A DNA stretch of 36,400 bases from Archaeoglobus sp. (GTDB taxonomy: Archaea; Halobacteriota; Archaeoglobi; Archaeoglobales; Archaeoglobaceae), in contig JACDNU010000024.1 of the NCBI GenBank assembly GCA_017656505.1, forward strand, positions 1 to 36,400, given 5' to 3'. The notes under the pieces are model-generated. The model was not told the origin of the DNA. It saw nothing but the letters and a program-made list of their open reading frames with translations, and ran no database searches. Shown here piece after piece: positions 16,938-25,567 of the stretch; the first letter of the stretch is position 1; each line of letters starts with the position of its first letter. A program made the translations under genes and the position numbers.

Positions 16938-18182
16938 TCACCTAAACCTAATTCTCAGCTCACCACTCATAAACTTTGCTGATGCCGGCTCTCTCATAGC
17001 AAGAGATTGGGGGAGGTAAAGAATTCTTTTCCATTGGCCAGCGATAACTATTAGCTCCTCACCTCTTTTCAGAACTTTAAGTTGGCTCTTATCAACGAAC
17101 GGGGCTTTTATTACAAGGCTTAAACTCTCATCTCCATCCTTTTCAATCCTCATAGGTTTAGAAATTGTAAAAACTTCTGAGGGATCTTTATCCCTGTAGA
17201 TCTCATTTGCAATGTCTTTAAGTTTCTCACCAACAACTTCTTCAGATTTGAAGGTAAGCTGGAATTTTGGAACCGGAAATCTTTCATCGATGTCCCTTAA
17301 GTACTCTTTCTGGATTTCTATCCATTTCCTGAAATATGCACCAGCGTTCTCAGGCAAGACCTTGTTTATTATGATGCAGTCAACTCTGTATCCAAAGAGG
17401 TTTAAGTATGTGAAAGCCCTTTCCGATTCCCTGATTACCATTTTCTCCGGATTCATCACCAGCCTCACAGTTGTCTGCGGGCTTTCAAGGATTTCTTTGA
17501 GAACCCCTATCTTCGTATAAAGATCCTGAATCTTGTCGATAACCTCCTCAGAGGGGAGAGGGAGATCTATTAGGGGTTCGGCTATTGGCTTAACTATTTT
17601 CAGCAATTTCTTTTCAATTCCGAAGAATCTGTTCATATACCACTTGGCAATCTCTGGAACGCTGAGGAGGCGAAGAGTTTCGCCGGTGGGAGCGCAATCG
17701 AGAATTATAACCTCATATTTCTTTTTCTGGTAAAAATCAAGCAAGTGCAGAAGACTTGCCAGCTCATCAAAGCCGGGGAATATCGCAAGTTCCTCTGCTA
17801 CAACATCATCTATACCTTGGGACTTGAAAAAAATTGTTAGATAGTCCTTAATCGTTTCCCAGTGTTTTTCCAGCTCGTATTCAACGTTAACCTCCATTCC
17901 TTCAAGATTCTCCTTTATTTTGGTTGGTCTAGCTTTCAATTCAACAGAAAAAGAATCAGAAAGACTGTGAGCAGGATCAGTTGATATAATGAGAGTTTTC
18001 TTTCCTAGATCAGAGGTTTTAATCGCCGTTGCCGCTGCAACCGTGGTTTTGCCTACCCCACCCTTGCCGGTAAAAAGGATTATTCTCGGGAGATCTGCTC
18101 TCGGCAATTCTTGTAATTCTTGTTCTTCATTTTGCGCATTGAGATTCTCAAGATTATCTTTTTTAAGGAGATTTTTAATCAT
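16938..18182 (-). CDS. ArsA/Get3-family ATPase with C-terminal HSP20-like domain
   Basis: 414 residues. The deviant Walker A loop GKGGVGKTT is at 39-47, followed by ISTDPAHSLSDSF (switch) and ILDCAPTGETLRLL, the signatures of ArsA/Get3. These ATPases either drive arsenite export or guide tail-anchored membrane proteins. No arsB or arsR gene and no arsenite-binding cysteine set are seen, so a targeting or chaperone role is more likely. Residues 330-414 (SLVIKAPFVDKSQLKVLKRG to the end) look like the HSP20-like domain found at the end of some prokaryotic homologues. The first 30 residues are a poorly conserved, Asn/Glu-rich extension. A 66-residue gene follows in the same operon. Confidence 0.9.
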   Translation of the reverse strand: MIKNLLKKDNLENLNAQNEEQELQELPRADLPRIILFTGKGGVGKTTVAAATAIKTSDLGKKTLIISTDPAHSLSDSFSVELKARPTKIKENLEGMEVNVEYELEKHWETIKDYLTIFFKSQGIDDVVAEELAIFPGFDELASLLHLLDFYQKKKYEVIILDCAPTGETLRLLSVPEIAKWYMNRFFGIEKKLLKIVKPIAEPLIDLPLPSEEVIDKIQDLYTKIGVLKEILESPQTTVRLVMNPEKMVIRESERAFTYLNLFGYRVDCIIINKVLPENAGAYFRKWIEIQKEYLRDIDERFPVPKFQLTFKSEEVVGEKLKDIANEIYRDKDPSEVFTISKPMRIEKDGDESLSLVIKAPFVDKSQLKVLKRGEELIVIAGQWKRILYLPQSLAMREPASAKFMSGELRIRFR

Positions 18183-18230
18183 TGGGCAGAGTAAGACGGA
18201 TGGCTTAAAAGGTTGATGGATGTTGAATGG

Positions 18231-18270
18231 ATGCTAGTAGATGCTAGTAGGATGGTGATGGATGGTGATG
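18231..18270. repeat. two adjacent 10-bp tandem duplications
   Basis: ATGCTAGTAG is present twice (18231-18250) and is followed at once by GATGGTGATG twice (18251-18270), all exact. The preceding 20 bases (GGTTGATGGA TGTTGAATGG) are a looser version of the same kind. The block fills the gap between the divergent ATPase and antiporter genes, about 50 nt from each start. Confidence 0.85.
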
Positions 18271-18296
18271 GAAATATCATAGGATGTTTTGGGTAA

Positions 18297-18306
18297 AGAT
18301 TTAATC
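18297..18306 (+). promoter_or_regulatory. TATA-like box of the antiporter gene
   Basis: AGATTTAATC begins 30 bases before the ATG at 18327. No ribosome binding site is visible, so the transcript is probably leaderless. Confidence 0.35.
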
Positions 18307-18326
18307 TTCCCCTTCGTAATTACACC

Positions 18327-19850
18327 ATGGACATCTCCTTTCAGCTTACCGAATTCATCGGCCTTTTGCTGATTGCAACGGTTGTTGGTGTTGCTGTTAA
18401 GTACATTAAGCTTCCATACACGATTGCGCTCGTCGTGGTGGGCTTATTTGCAGGCTTGCTCAGAGTTTTCCCAGAGGTAAAGCTGACTCAAGATCTGATT
18501 TTCTTTCTAGTCCTTCCTCCTCTACTCTTTGAGGGAGCTTTGAATATGAATCTTGACGATCTTAAAACGAATTTCAGGAGCATTTCGATCCTTGCAACTG
18601 CAGGAGTCGTTCTTTCCGTGATCGTTACGGGCTATCTCATCCACTACTTTCTGCAAATTCCTCTTATGCTGGCCCTCCTCTTTGGAGCGATGATTACTCC
18701 AACCGATCCTGTTTCGGTTCTTGCAACCTTCAAAGAATTGGGAGCACCCAGAAAGCTTGCAACCATAATGGAGGGGGAAAGCATACTCAACGATGGAACC
18801 GGCATAGTAATCTTCAGCATTCTGCTAGAGATGATAAGGGGGTCATTTGATCCATTGAATGGTCTTTTGACCTTCTTTTTCGTTGTTATTGGTGGGGCAG
18901 CAGTAGGACTTGCAATAGGTTACATCTCATACAAGATTTTGGGTTTCATAGACGACCACCAGATAGAGGTGGCTATAACCTTGATAGTTGCATTCTCAAC
19001 CTTCATTATCGCAGAGTATCTCCACGTGAGCGGGGTTATTGCAGTGGTTGCGGCTGGACTTATAATCGGAAATTACGGCACTTATTTCTCCATGTCTCCG
19101 ACAACGAGGGTAGCTCTCGTAACTTTCTGGGGGTTCTTTGTTTTCGTTATAAATTCGATAATCTTCTTGCTAATAGGAATAGATATCCACTTCGACAAGA
19201 TCCTGGCTTTCGGCAGCTCAATTTTGCTAGCAATTCCAGCAGTTCTGATAGGGAGGGCTGTGGCAACCTATTTTCTGCTACTCCCACCCATAAGCGGGGA
19301 GAGATTTTCAATATTCTGGAAGAACATCATCTTTTGGGGAGGCTTACACGGAACGATTCCCGTAGCATTAGCTCTTTCCCTAGCAGACATCCCGTTCCGT
19401 GATCAACTTGCTAGCATGACCTTCGGTGTTGTTCTTTTCTCTCTCGTATTCCAGGGTTTGAGCCTTGAATTCATTGCAAGAAGGTATTTTGGCAGAAAGG
19501 ATGAGAAAAGAATGAAGTATGAGAGTCTTATGGGTAGAAGAATTGCTTTAAAAGCATCTCTCGAGGAAATAGAGCGAATGAGAAGGGATGGAGAGATACC
19601 GGCGAAGATAGCAGATAGATTATCGCAAGACATAATGGCCTTGCTGGAAAACATCTCAGAGGAGCTTTCATCGATGCTTACGGAGGATATTGAAAAGGAT
19701 GTCTGGCTTTCCGCCTGGAGAAAGGTATTACTGGCGCAAAAAAGTGCTTTGAGAGATGCAGCCAGAAAAGGATACATAAGTGATGAGGTTGCGTCGAATT
19801 TGATGCAGGAGGTCGACTCGGAGCTGGAAAAGGAAAGGGAAACCAGATAA
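18327..19850 (+). CDS. nhaP: Na+/H+ antiporter, CPA1 (NhaP) family
   Basis: 507 residues. Residues 1-390 hold about 12-13 membrane segments, and the rest is a soluble charged tail (from RRYFGRKDEKRMKYES). Catalytic signatures are present: TPTDPVSVLATF with D127 and ESILNDGTGIVIF with N155-D156, the ion-binding pair of electroneutral CPA1 exchangers. It would exchange Na+ (or K+) for H+ across the cytoplasmic membrane and help hold internal pH and salt. The cytoplasmic tail of about 115 residues (ALKASLEEIERMRRDGE) is helical and may regulate activity; it lacks an obvious TrkA-C domain. It is a single gene, divergent from the ArsA-like ATPase. Confidence 0.92.
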   Translation: MDISFQLTEFIGLLLIATVVGVAVKYIKLPYTIALVVVGLFAGLLRVFPEVKLTQDLIFFLVLPPLLFEGALNMNLDDLKTNFRSISILATAGVVLSVIVTGYLIHYFLQIPLMLALLFGAMITPTDPVSVLATFKELGAPRKLATIMEGESILNDGTGIVIFSILLEMIRGSFDPLNGLLTFFFVVIGGAAVGLAIGYISYKILGFIDDHQIEVAITLIVAFSTFIIAEYLHVSGVIAVVAAGLIIGNYGTYFSMSPTTRVALVTFWGFFVFVINSIIFLLIGIDIHFDKILAFGSSILLAIPAVLIGRAVATYFLLLPPISGERFSIFWKNIIFWGGLHGTIPVALALSLADIPFRDQLASMTFGVVLFSLVFQGLSLEFIARRYFGRKDEKRMKYESLMGRRIALKASLEEIERMRRDGEIPAKIADRLSQDIMALLENISEELSSMLTEDIEKDVWLSAWRKVLLAQKSALRDAARKGYISDEVASNLMQEVDSELEKERETR

Positions 19851-19889
19851 ACCATAATTTAGTAGAATTTGGCAGAATTCGGAGTTTAG

Positions 19890-20435
19890 TCAGCACCTTT
19901 CATATTCCGATTTCAGAATTCCATATATCAATTCGTTTTGCCACCTACCAAATTTTAATCGGGCTTCCCTTCTTTTTCCCTCCAGTTTAAAACCAGCTTT
20001 CTCCAAAACCCGTCTGGAAGCAAGATTACCTTCAAAAATTGTTGCTGAAACCCTATGAAGTTTTAGATCTTGAAAAGCAAATTTCAAAGCCAGCTTTACT
20101 GCCTCAGTCATCAGTCCCCTGTTCCAGTATCTCCTGCCGAGCCAGTAACCCATCTCCGCATTTCTGTTCTCCCAATCGATGTTAAACAAGTCTACAACAC
20201 CCACAACCCTACCAGTCTCCTTCAAAACGATTCCAAAGGCGTAACCCTTATTTTTTCTGATCCTGTATTGCGTTCTCCTTATGAATTTCAAAGCATCGTT
20301 GAAGGAATAGGGATCTAGAATTCTCAGCAGCCATCTAACCACTTCTTCATCCCTTATATTGTCATAAATGTCCCTTGCATCAGAAATCTTAAGCTTTCTA
20401 AGCCTTATTCTGACCCCTTCAATTTCCAGTTTCAT
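19890..20435 (-). CDS. GNAT-family N-acetyltransferase (RimJ/RimL-like)
   Basis: 181 residues. The GNAT core is clear: RLRKLKISDARDIYDNIRDE at the start, then VGVVDLFNIDWENRNAEMGY, the acetyl-CoA loop WLGRRYWNRGLMTEAVKLAL, and RVSATIFEGNLASRRVLEKA-GF near the end. The N-S/A-R-VLEKAGF box is typical of RimJ/RimL acetyltransferases that modify protein N-termini or amine substrates. The actual substrate is unknown. It lies convergent to the antiporter gene and 59 nt downstream of the aminotransferase gene. Confidence 0.9.
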   Translation of the reverse strand: MKLEIEGVRIRLRKLKISDARDIYDNIRDEEVVRWLLRILDPYSFNDALKFIRRTQYRIRKNKGYAFGIVLKETGRVVGVVDLFNIDWENRNAEMGYWLGRRYWNRGLMTEAVKLALKFAFQDLKLHRVSATIFEGNLASRRVLEKAGFKLEGKRREARLKFGRWQNELIYGILKSEYERC

Positions 20436-20494
20436 AAAAAATTTACTAAAATTCGATTCATGATTCCAATTGATTCCAAATACAAACTCAAAGT

Positions 20495-21610
20495 TCAGCC
20501 CAAGTCTTCAACGAAAAGTCTTATCCGACCCATTGCCTTTTCAAGGTTCTCCATCGATGCAGCATAAGAGATTCTCACGTGATTTTCGCTGCCAAAAGCG
20601 ATTCCTGGAGTTATTGCTACTCCTGTCTCAGCCAAAAGCCTTTCCGTGAACTCTATCGAATCCATCGGAACCTTGGGGAAGATGTAGAAAGCCCCTTCAG
20701 GCTTCACAACTTCCAAAATTTCCCTCAAAGATTTATAAACGTAATCTCTCCTCTTTCTGAATTCTCTGACCATTCCTTCAGTTATATCTCTAGCTATTCC
20801 CTCCGCCATCACGTCTGCAACAGCCTTCTGGGCAAACGCCGGAGCGCAAACACCGTTCACCTGATGAATCTTTAGAATGGAGTCCAGCAGCGACTCCTCT
20901 GCTATAATATAACCGATTCTCCAACCAGTCATCGCAAGAGATTTAGAGAATGCATTTATAGTCACCACACCTTCTTCTCCTGCAAGCGTACCGGGTTTCT
21001 TGTCATAGTGGATCGAGCTGTAAACTTCGTCACTTATCAAAACAGCTCCATTATCCCTAGCTATCTCAGCCACAGCCTCCAAGGTTTTTTGATCCATGAC
21101 CGCCCCGGTTGGGTTATTTGGATAATTAATAAAAATTGCTGAAACTTCTTTGCTCATTTGCTCATTAAGATGATCTGGATTTAGTACAAAATCGGTTGAA
21201 GTTGTGTCAAGTCCCAAAACTCTCGCTTCACAGAGTTTTGTATAGGTGAAGTAGGACAGAAAGTTCGGAATTGGAATTAAGACGTCAGAACCTCTCTCTA
21301 TGAAAGCCAAACTCGTGTTGAGCAACGCCTCGCTTGCTCCCGCGGTAATCATAACCCGTTCCATTTCAACCCCATGCATTTCTGCGATCTGCTCCCTTAA
21401 CTCCTCTATTCCGAAATTTGAAGTGTAGTGAGTGTAGCCATTTTTCATCGCCTCGTAAGCCCTTTTAAGAATCTCAGGATGGGTGTGGAAGTCTGGTTCT
21501 CCAATCGTGAGGCTTATAACATCCTTCCCACTTTTTTTCGCCTTCTCGACCACCTCAAACATCTTCCTTATCTGAGAGGTTGAAATCTCAGAAACTCTTC
21601 TCGCCTCCAT
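20495..21610 (-). CDS. class I/II PLP-dependent aminotransferase
   Basis: 371 residues. Fold-type I features: LTIGEPDFHTHPEIL near the start, YPNNPTGAV, LISDEVYSSIHYD, and the PLP lysine K223 in NAFSKSLAMTGWRIGY. The last helix holds the substrate-binding Arg in NHVRISYAAS. This is the aspartate/aromatic aminotransferase group. Archaeal genomes have many paralogues, so the amino acid used cannot be told. The ATG follows AGGTGATCG. It sits downstream of nothing obvious on the minus strand, with rpap some 85 nt upstream, and may be read with the rpa operon. Confidence 0.9.
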   Translation of the reverse strand: MEARRVSEISTSQIRKMFEVVEKAKKSGKDVISLTIGEPDFHTHPEILKRAYEAMKNGYTHYTSNFGIEELREQIAEMHGVEMERVMITAGASEALLNTSLAFIERGSDVLIPIPNFLSYFTYTKLCEARVLGLDTTSTDFVLNPDHLNEQMSKEVSAIFINYPNNPTGAVMDQKTLEAVAEIARDNGAVLISDEVYSSIHYDKKPGTLAGEEGVVTINAFSKSLAMTGWRIGYIIAEESLLDSILKIHQVNGVCAPAFAQKAVADVMAEGIARDITEGMVREFRKRRDYVYKSLREILEVVKPEGAFYIFPKVPMDSIEFTERLLAETGVAITPGIAFGSENHVRISYAASMENLEKAMGRIRLFVEDLG

Positions 21611-21695
21611 TCGATCACCTGAGGTAGCTAAGCTTGATAGATCATCATAAAAATTTTCCTGTTTCTAATTCTTTGTTATTCTGTTAAAATTCTTG

Positions 21696-22481
21696 TTATT
21701 CCTCGTCTAAGATGTCGCTCAAATCCCACTCTTCCTCTTCAAACTCGAACTCATCCAAATCATCAACCTCAAAAGACTCGAGCGTTAGTTCCTCTGCATC
21801 AGTTTTCGGTTCAGCTTTAATTTTACCAACTTCCTCAATTTCTTCTACCTTACTTTCAATCTTTTCAGCCTCTTTCTCCTTGTCTTCCTTGATCACTTCG
21901 CCTTCTTCCTTTCTAAAAGCCTCGGCCTCCTCTCTTACAGCCTCAACGGCCCTTTTTACCATTTCCAGATATTCTCCAACATCGGGATTGTAAATCTCCA
22001 AAGCAAGCTTTGCGTCATCCGCGTCCTCTTCCAGTTTTTTAATTCTTTCAAGGGTTCTTTTTGCCGTTTCAATGACCCAAAAATCTCTATTTTTCCGGTC
22101 AGAAATGTTTATTGCTTCTGGTCTTATAGAGAGAAATCTCCTCGTCTCTCCCTGAAACATGTTGAGCTTTGCAACTATCGAAACTATTTCCGGCGGTTCA
22201 ATTTCGAGCAAGGCTTCCAAAGCTTCGGGCTGGTATCTGCCAACGAATCCAGACACAACACCGGTAGGATCGCTAACTCTTATCCTCCAGAAATTTGAAT
22301 CGGGGCTTACTTCCTCCTTCTCTAGTAGCACTCCAACCATAAAAATCCTGTTACATTTTTCACCAGTTGGAGTTAGAACGTACTTCGGAGCTCTTTCTCC
22401 ACCTTCGGAGGTTTCATGGGTTGATCTTGAAAGTTCATAAGCGAAAACCCTTTTTGCTACCTCTCTCCTTAAAATGTCCAT
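21696..22481 (-). CDS. RPA-associated protein (OB-fold, acidic tail)
   Basis: 261 residues. Residues about 30-130 look like an OB-fold (FWRIRVSDPTGVVSGFVGRY, then VSIVAKLNMFQGETRRFLSI), followed by helices and a strongly acidic tail (VDDLDEFEFEEEEWDLSDIL). It starts directly after the TAA of the RPA gene (TAAATG), with GAGGAGG upstream. Haloarchaea keep the same rpa-rpap order, and there the partner is needed with RPA for DNA repair. The acidic tail may recruit other replication or repair proteins by mimicking DNA; that part is inference. Confidence 0.88.
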   Translation of the reverse strand: MDILRREVAKRVFAYELSRSTHETSEGGERAPKYVLTPTGEKCNRIFMVGVLLEKEEVSPDSNFWRIRVSDPTGVVSGFVGRYQPEALEALLEIEPPEIVSIVAKLNMFQGETRRFLSIRPEAINISDRKNRDFWVIETAKRTLERIKKLEEDADDAKLALEIYNPDVGEYLEMVKRAVEAVREEAEAFRKEEGEVIKEDKEKEAEKIESKVEEIEEVGKIKAEPKTDAEELTLESFEVDDLDEFEFEEEEWDLSDILDEE

Positions 22482-23459
22482 TTAGATCCCCTCCTCTGCA
22501 GTTTCTTCCCTAGCAGTTTTTACCAGCCCATCAATTTCGGATAGAATCGTATTCGCTTCACTTACGATATCTGCAGAAAGGAACTCTATATCTCTGACCA
22601 AGAAGTATCTGCTCCCCTTTGAGCCGTATATTTTGAAGTAATAGCCCAGCAATCTTTTTTTGAGCTCTGCAAGAACAAACTCCCTGTCGAGCTTTTCAGA
22701 GGCTATCTCTCTCGCCTCCTCAATTCCGATTCCAGTTAGGGCTTTAATGTTCTCCTGATTCAGAATTACTTCGTAGTAGTTAGCTCCATCGTCTATAACC
22801 CCTTTAATCCTCAAATCGTCATAACCTTCCACTTTTCCATGCACAGCGCAGACTCCCTTTTTAAGAACACGGTTGCACAAGCTACAACGCTGAATGAATC
22901 CGCTGTTTTGCTGTATTGCAACCAAAGCTCCGATAAGCTCGATTTCACGGGGAGGAAGGCTTATGTCCTCATCAAGCTCGATTATATCAGAATTGCGGTT
23001 TACGTTTATCTGCATTCTTCCTCTGAAAGAATCTGTCACGACGTTTTTAAAGAGATAGCTTTTTCCTTCTTTAACTTCCGGCTTCCTCGATTTCGCCCAA
23101 ATCACAAATTTTATTATTCCAGTCGGATCCCCAGCCAAGCCGACTTGAGACAGGTTGGGGCTTTCGGCATCCCACAGCTGCATGACTTTCGCCTTAACGC
23201 TAACCCATTCTCCCGCCCTCGTGATTTCTGAAATCGTCCTTATCGGGCTTTCCGCCACTTCTTCCCTAGTAATGTCGAACTCTTTCATCAGATAGTTCGT
23301 TACCGTCCTCACAGCTTCCTCCTCTGGCACCTTGAATTCGTAGATTAACAGCTTAAGCCTTTTCGATACCTCCTTTGGATCGATTTCTCTGCCCTTAAAC
23401 CTTGAAAGGACCCTTTCTGTGAGAATACTAATTTTCTCATCGCCCATACCATCGCTCAT
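22482..23459 (-). CDS. rpa: replication protein A, single-stranded DNA-binding
   Basis: 325 residues from the ATG at 23459, chosen because GGAGGT stands five bases before it; an upstream in-frame start at 23510 has no such site. The protein coats single-stranded DNA in replication and repair. After a helical N-terminus (ISILTERVLSRFKGREIDPK), one OB-fold spans about residues 70-160 (ISEITRAGEWVSVKAKVMQL, then DPTGIIKFVIWAKS). A zinc-binding loop C-x2-C-x8-C-x2-H (CSLCNRVLKKGVCAVHG) sits within the second OB region, typical of archaeal RPA41-type subunits. It is co-transcribed with its associated protein. Confidence 0.92.
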   Translation of the reverse strand: MSDGMGDEKISILTERVLSRFKGREIDPKEVSKRLKLLIYEFKVPEEEAVRTVTNYLMKEFDITREEVAESPIRTISEITRAGEWVSVKAKVMQLWDAESPNLSQVGLAGDPTGIIKFVIWAKSRKPEVKEGKSYLFKNVVTDSFRGRMQINVNRNSDIIELDEDISLPPREIELIGALVAIQQNSGFIQRCSLCNRVLKKGVCAVHGKVEGYDDLRIKGVIDDGANYYEVILNQENIKALTGIGIEEAREIASEKLDREFVLAELKKRLLGYYFKIYGSKGSRYFLVRDIEFLSADIVSEANTILSEIDGLVKTAREETAEEGI

Positions 23460-23595
23460 ACTGAACCTCCTACATTTATCAAAACTTCCAACTTGAATAA
23501 GCTTTTCCATATCTGTGAAAGTGGGGATGAAATTGCATTTCTGTTTGATATTTTGGAATTAAGGTTTGCAAAGGAGGATTGCTGTTTGACTCAAT

Positions 23596-23613
23596 TTTAA
23601 AGCATTTAAAGCA
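23596..23613. repeat. 9-bp tandem duplication
   Basis: TTTAAAGCA is repeated exactly (23596-23604, 23605-23613) upstream of the second vapB gene, about 50 nt before its ATG. The A/T-rich DNA following it (GTTTAATACT) may hold the TATA box. Confidence 0.6.
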
Positions 23614-23660
23614 AAATGTTTAATACTAAAAATGTAAAAATGATAACTTGGTGAGATTAA

Positions 23661-23921
23661 ATGAGAAAATCGAAATCTGAATTAAAACATTTAAGACATT
23701 TAAAATACATACAAACTGAAATTGATGAAAATTTACATGTAGTACTCAAAAACATATCAAAGTATAAAGGGAAAAGCATGAAACATGTAGTCAGGGAGGC
23801 GATCGAAGAGTATGTCGCAAAACATGAAAAAGAAATTGAAAAAGATACTTTTTTCGAGATAATTGGAAGTTTTGAAACAAAAGAAGGAAACTGGAGCGAG
23901 AGAAAAGACTGGAGGGATTAG
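23661..23921 (+). CDS. vapB: VapB-type antitoxin, ribbon-helix-helix-like
   Basis: 86 residues, ATG five bases after GGTGAG. The strand YIQTEIDENLHVVLKNISKY followed by KSMKHVVREAIEEYVAKHEK resembles ribbon-helix-helix antitoxins, preceded by a 15-residue basic leader rich in Lys and His. The C-terminal 35 residues are acidic and basic in alternation and probably bind the toxin. It lies 30 nt before a PIN-domain gene, the usual vapBC order. Assignment rests on fold pattern plus neighbour. Confidence 0.75.
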   Translation: MRKSKSELKHLRHLKYIQTEIDENLHVVLKNISKYKGKSMKHVVREAIEEYVAKHEKEIEKDTFFEIIGSFETKEGNWSERKDWRD

Positions 23922-23951
23922 TGAGAAAAGACTGTAAGAATGGAGGGTACG

Positions 23952-24389
23952 ATGGAGCGCCCAGCAATGGAGTACATTGATACCAGCGCCCTTATAGCCC
24001 TCAGTGACAAAAGGGATAAAAATCACGTTAACGCCGTCAAGCACCTTAAAGAATCTGTTAAAAAGGGGACAAGATTCGTAATTGGAAAACATGTATTGAT
24101 AGAGTATCTGGACGGAGTTACAAAAAGAATTGGGAAAGACAAAGCAATATACGAGCTTGATAAAATTCTTAACAGCAAAATCGTTGTTTTGGAATTGGAA
24201 ACTAAAAAAGACTGGATTAAAGCCTTAGAGTACTTTAGAATGTACAATGATCAGAGAATAGATCTCACGGACTGTCTTAGCTTTGCACTGATGGAAAGAT
24301 TGGGATTAAAGCAGGTTTTTACTTTTGATTCAGATTTTAGAATCCATGGTTTTGAGGTTTTACCTAATTCTAGAAATAGGAAAGTTTAG
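23952..24389 (+). CDS. vapC: VapC-type PIN-domain ribonuclease toxin
   Basis: 145 residues from the ATG at 23952, chosen over the ATG at 23940 because GGAGGG lies just before it. The PIN acidic set is visible: D10 (YIDTSALIAL), E51 (VLIEYLDG), D107 (LTDCLSFALM) and D126-D128 (FTFDSDFRIHGFEVL). It is a metal-dependent RNase that would act on tRNA, rRNA or mRNA; the target is not known. The pair with the preceding antitoxin is distinct in sequence from the VapBC pair near the left end. Confidence 0.9.
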   Translation: MERPAMEYIDTSALIALSDKRDKNHVNAVKHLKESVKKGTRFVIGKHVLIEYLDGVTKRIGKDKAIYELDKILNSKIVVLELETKKDWIKALEYFRMYNDQRIDLTDCLSFALMERLGLKQVFTFDSDFRIHGFEVLPNSRNRKV

Positions 24390-24468
24390 AAGATATTCTG
24401 CCAAAGTGTAAAGGTATGCTATAGGAAAATTGGAAAAAGAATGTCAGAAATTAATAAAGTTTAAAAAT

Positions 24469-24480
24469 TATTAGTTTTTA
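24469..24480 (+). promoter_or_regulatory. TATA-like box of the unknown three-gene operon
   Basis: GTTTAAAAATTA precedes the ATG at 24492 by roughly 20 bases, and no ribosome binding site is seen. The first gene is probably read from a leaderless transcript. Confidence 0.4.
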
Positions 24481-24491
24481 TTTCCTAAAGA

Positions 24492-24977
24492 ATGCAAACA
24501 AATACACAAGTTGAGTGTTTATATTGTGGAAATCCAAATCCTACCGTAAAAGTGTTTTCTACGCGTGAAATTGGAATAAGGTTCGGTGCCGGCTCAGGCG
24601 GTATATCGGGCGACATATCATATCGAGAAGAATGGAATTTAAGATTAACACCCGAGATAACTTGTGATTTTTGTGGGAGAAAGTACAAGCTCATTGCCGA
24701 CTCAACTAAAGTTGATTTCCTTCGAAACGTATTATCTAAAATGGCTTTTTCGGATGCGCTAATTGATATTATGGATGAGTTTGGAATTAGCTTAGATAAC
24801 GTGGAAAATGGCTTTGTAGGGATATCTTTCCCAAAAGGTTTTATAAGTTCGATTAAAAGAAAAACTATTGGTAAAAAGGAGTTTCATATCATATTCATGT
24901 CTGGGGAGAGGAGATATTACATGACGTTTTATAAGTCTCGAGATCAAATGGTTGCGGTAAATGTGGAGAGGGTCTGA
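24492..24977 (+). CDS. four-cysteine zinc-ribbon-like protein of unknown function
   Basis: 161 residues; I do not recognise the family. Two CxxC knuckles, C9-C12 (CLYCGNPNP) and C58-C61 (CDFCGRKYKL), are separated by 45 residues, so a single zinc site with a large insert is likely. The insert has a glycine-rich stretch (RFGAGSGGISGDIS). The C-terminal 90 residues are mixed alpha/beta (FISSIKRKTIGKKEFHIIFM, then RRYYMTFYKSRDQMVAVNVE) and basic, which suggests nucleic-acid binding. It heads a tight three-gene operon, 11 nt before the next start. Confidence 0.7.
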   Translation: MQTNTQVECLYCGNPNPTVKVFSTREIGIRFGAGSGGISGDISYREEWNLRLTPEITCDFCGRKYKLIADSTKVDFLRNVLSKMAFSDALIDIMDEFGISLDNVENGFVGISFPKGFISSIKRKTIGKKEFHIIFMSGERRYYMTFYKSRDQMVAVNVERV

Positions 24978-24988
24978 GGTGTATGGTT

Positions 24989-25567
24989 ATGATAGAGCAA
25001 AAGAACGTTTTAAAAGAATTGCCAGATAAAACCAAGTTGTATTCGATAGATGAGTTTAAGAATTTGCTTAAGAGATCTCCACAAAATAAGATCCTTGTAA
25101 GAGATGCGATTCTCATGTTATTGGCGGCCAGAAATAGAAAACCGATTTACGGCCGAACGATGCTAATGAAACAAATATTCCTCCTCTATGAAGAAATACT
25201 AAAGAAATACGGTCTGAAATTCCAAGATCCGAAATTTGTACCATATAGGTATGGACCATATAGTTTTGCAGTTATGCAAGTACTTGAGGATTTGGACTTC
25301 GCCGGATACATAAAGATAGAGGGGCGAAAAAATAGCAGAAAAGAGAGATTTATGTTGACAGAGAAAGGACTCTCAGAGATTATAAACAAGTTCAGGACTT
25401 TGGATGATAAAGTTCAGAGGGAGATTGAAGAAAAGAGGATTGGTTGGGACCAACTTGGTACAAACGGGATTTTGAGGTACGTTTACCAAAACTATCCTAA
25501 ATTCAAAGAAAAATCTGAACTCAAAGAAAAATACAAGGAGATCGAGTGGGGGAAGGGCAAGGCATGA
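24989..25567 (+). CDS. winged-helix-like protein resembling YwgA/Panacea-type proteins
   Basis: 192 residues from the ATG at 24989, seven bases after GAGGTG; an ATG at 24983 is nearly inside that site. The core GRTMLMKQIFLLYEEILKKY, followed by FVPYRYGPYSFAVMQVLEDL and FAGYIKIEG, resembles the pattern of YwgA and of DUF4065 (Panacea) proteins: helix with LxKLxFL, then YGPYS, then a winged-helix region ending LTEKG. Panacea proteins often act as antitoxins or defence-linked adaptors; I rate this as family resemblance seen by eye, not proof. The stop overlaps the next start (ATGA). Confidence 0.65.
   Translation: MIEQKNVLKELPDKTKLYSIDEFKNLLKRSPQNKILVRDAILMLLAARNRKPIYGRTMLMKQIFLLYEEILKKYGLKFQDPKFVPYRYGPYSFAVMQVLEDLDFAGYIKIEGRKNSRKERFMLTEKGLSEIINKFRTLDDKVQREIEEKRIGWDQLGTNGILRYVYQNYPKFKEKSELKEKYKEIEWGKGKA

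Noticed and set aside
16938-18182. Arsenite efflux ATPase (ArsA)
   Set aside because: No arsB, arsD or arsR neighbours and no cysteine set for arsenite; a Get3-like role is kept instead.
18211-18270. Short spaced repeats as a CRISPR array
   Set aside because: The repeats are 10 bp, directly adjacent, with no spacers of 30-40 bp and no cas genes nearby.
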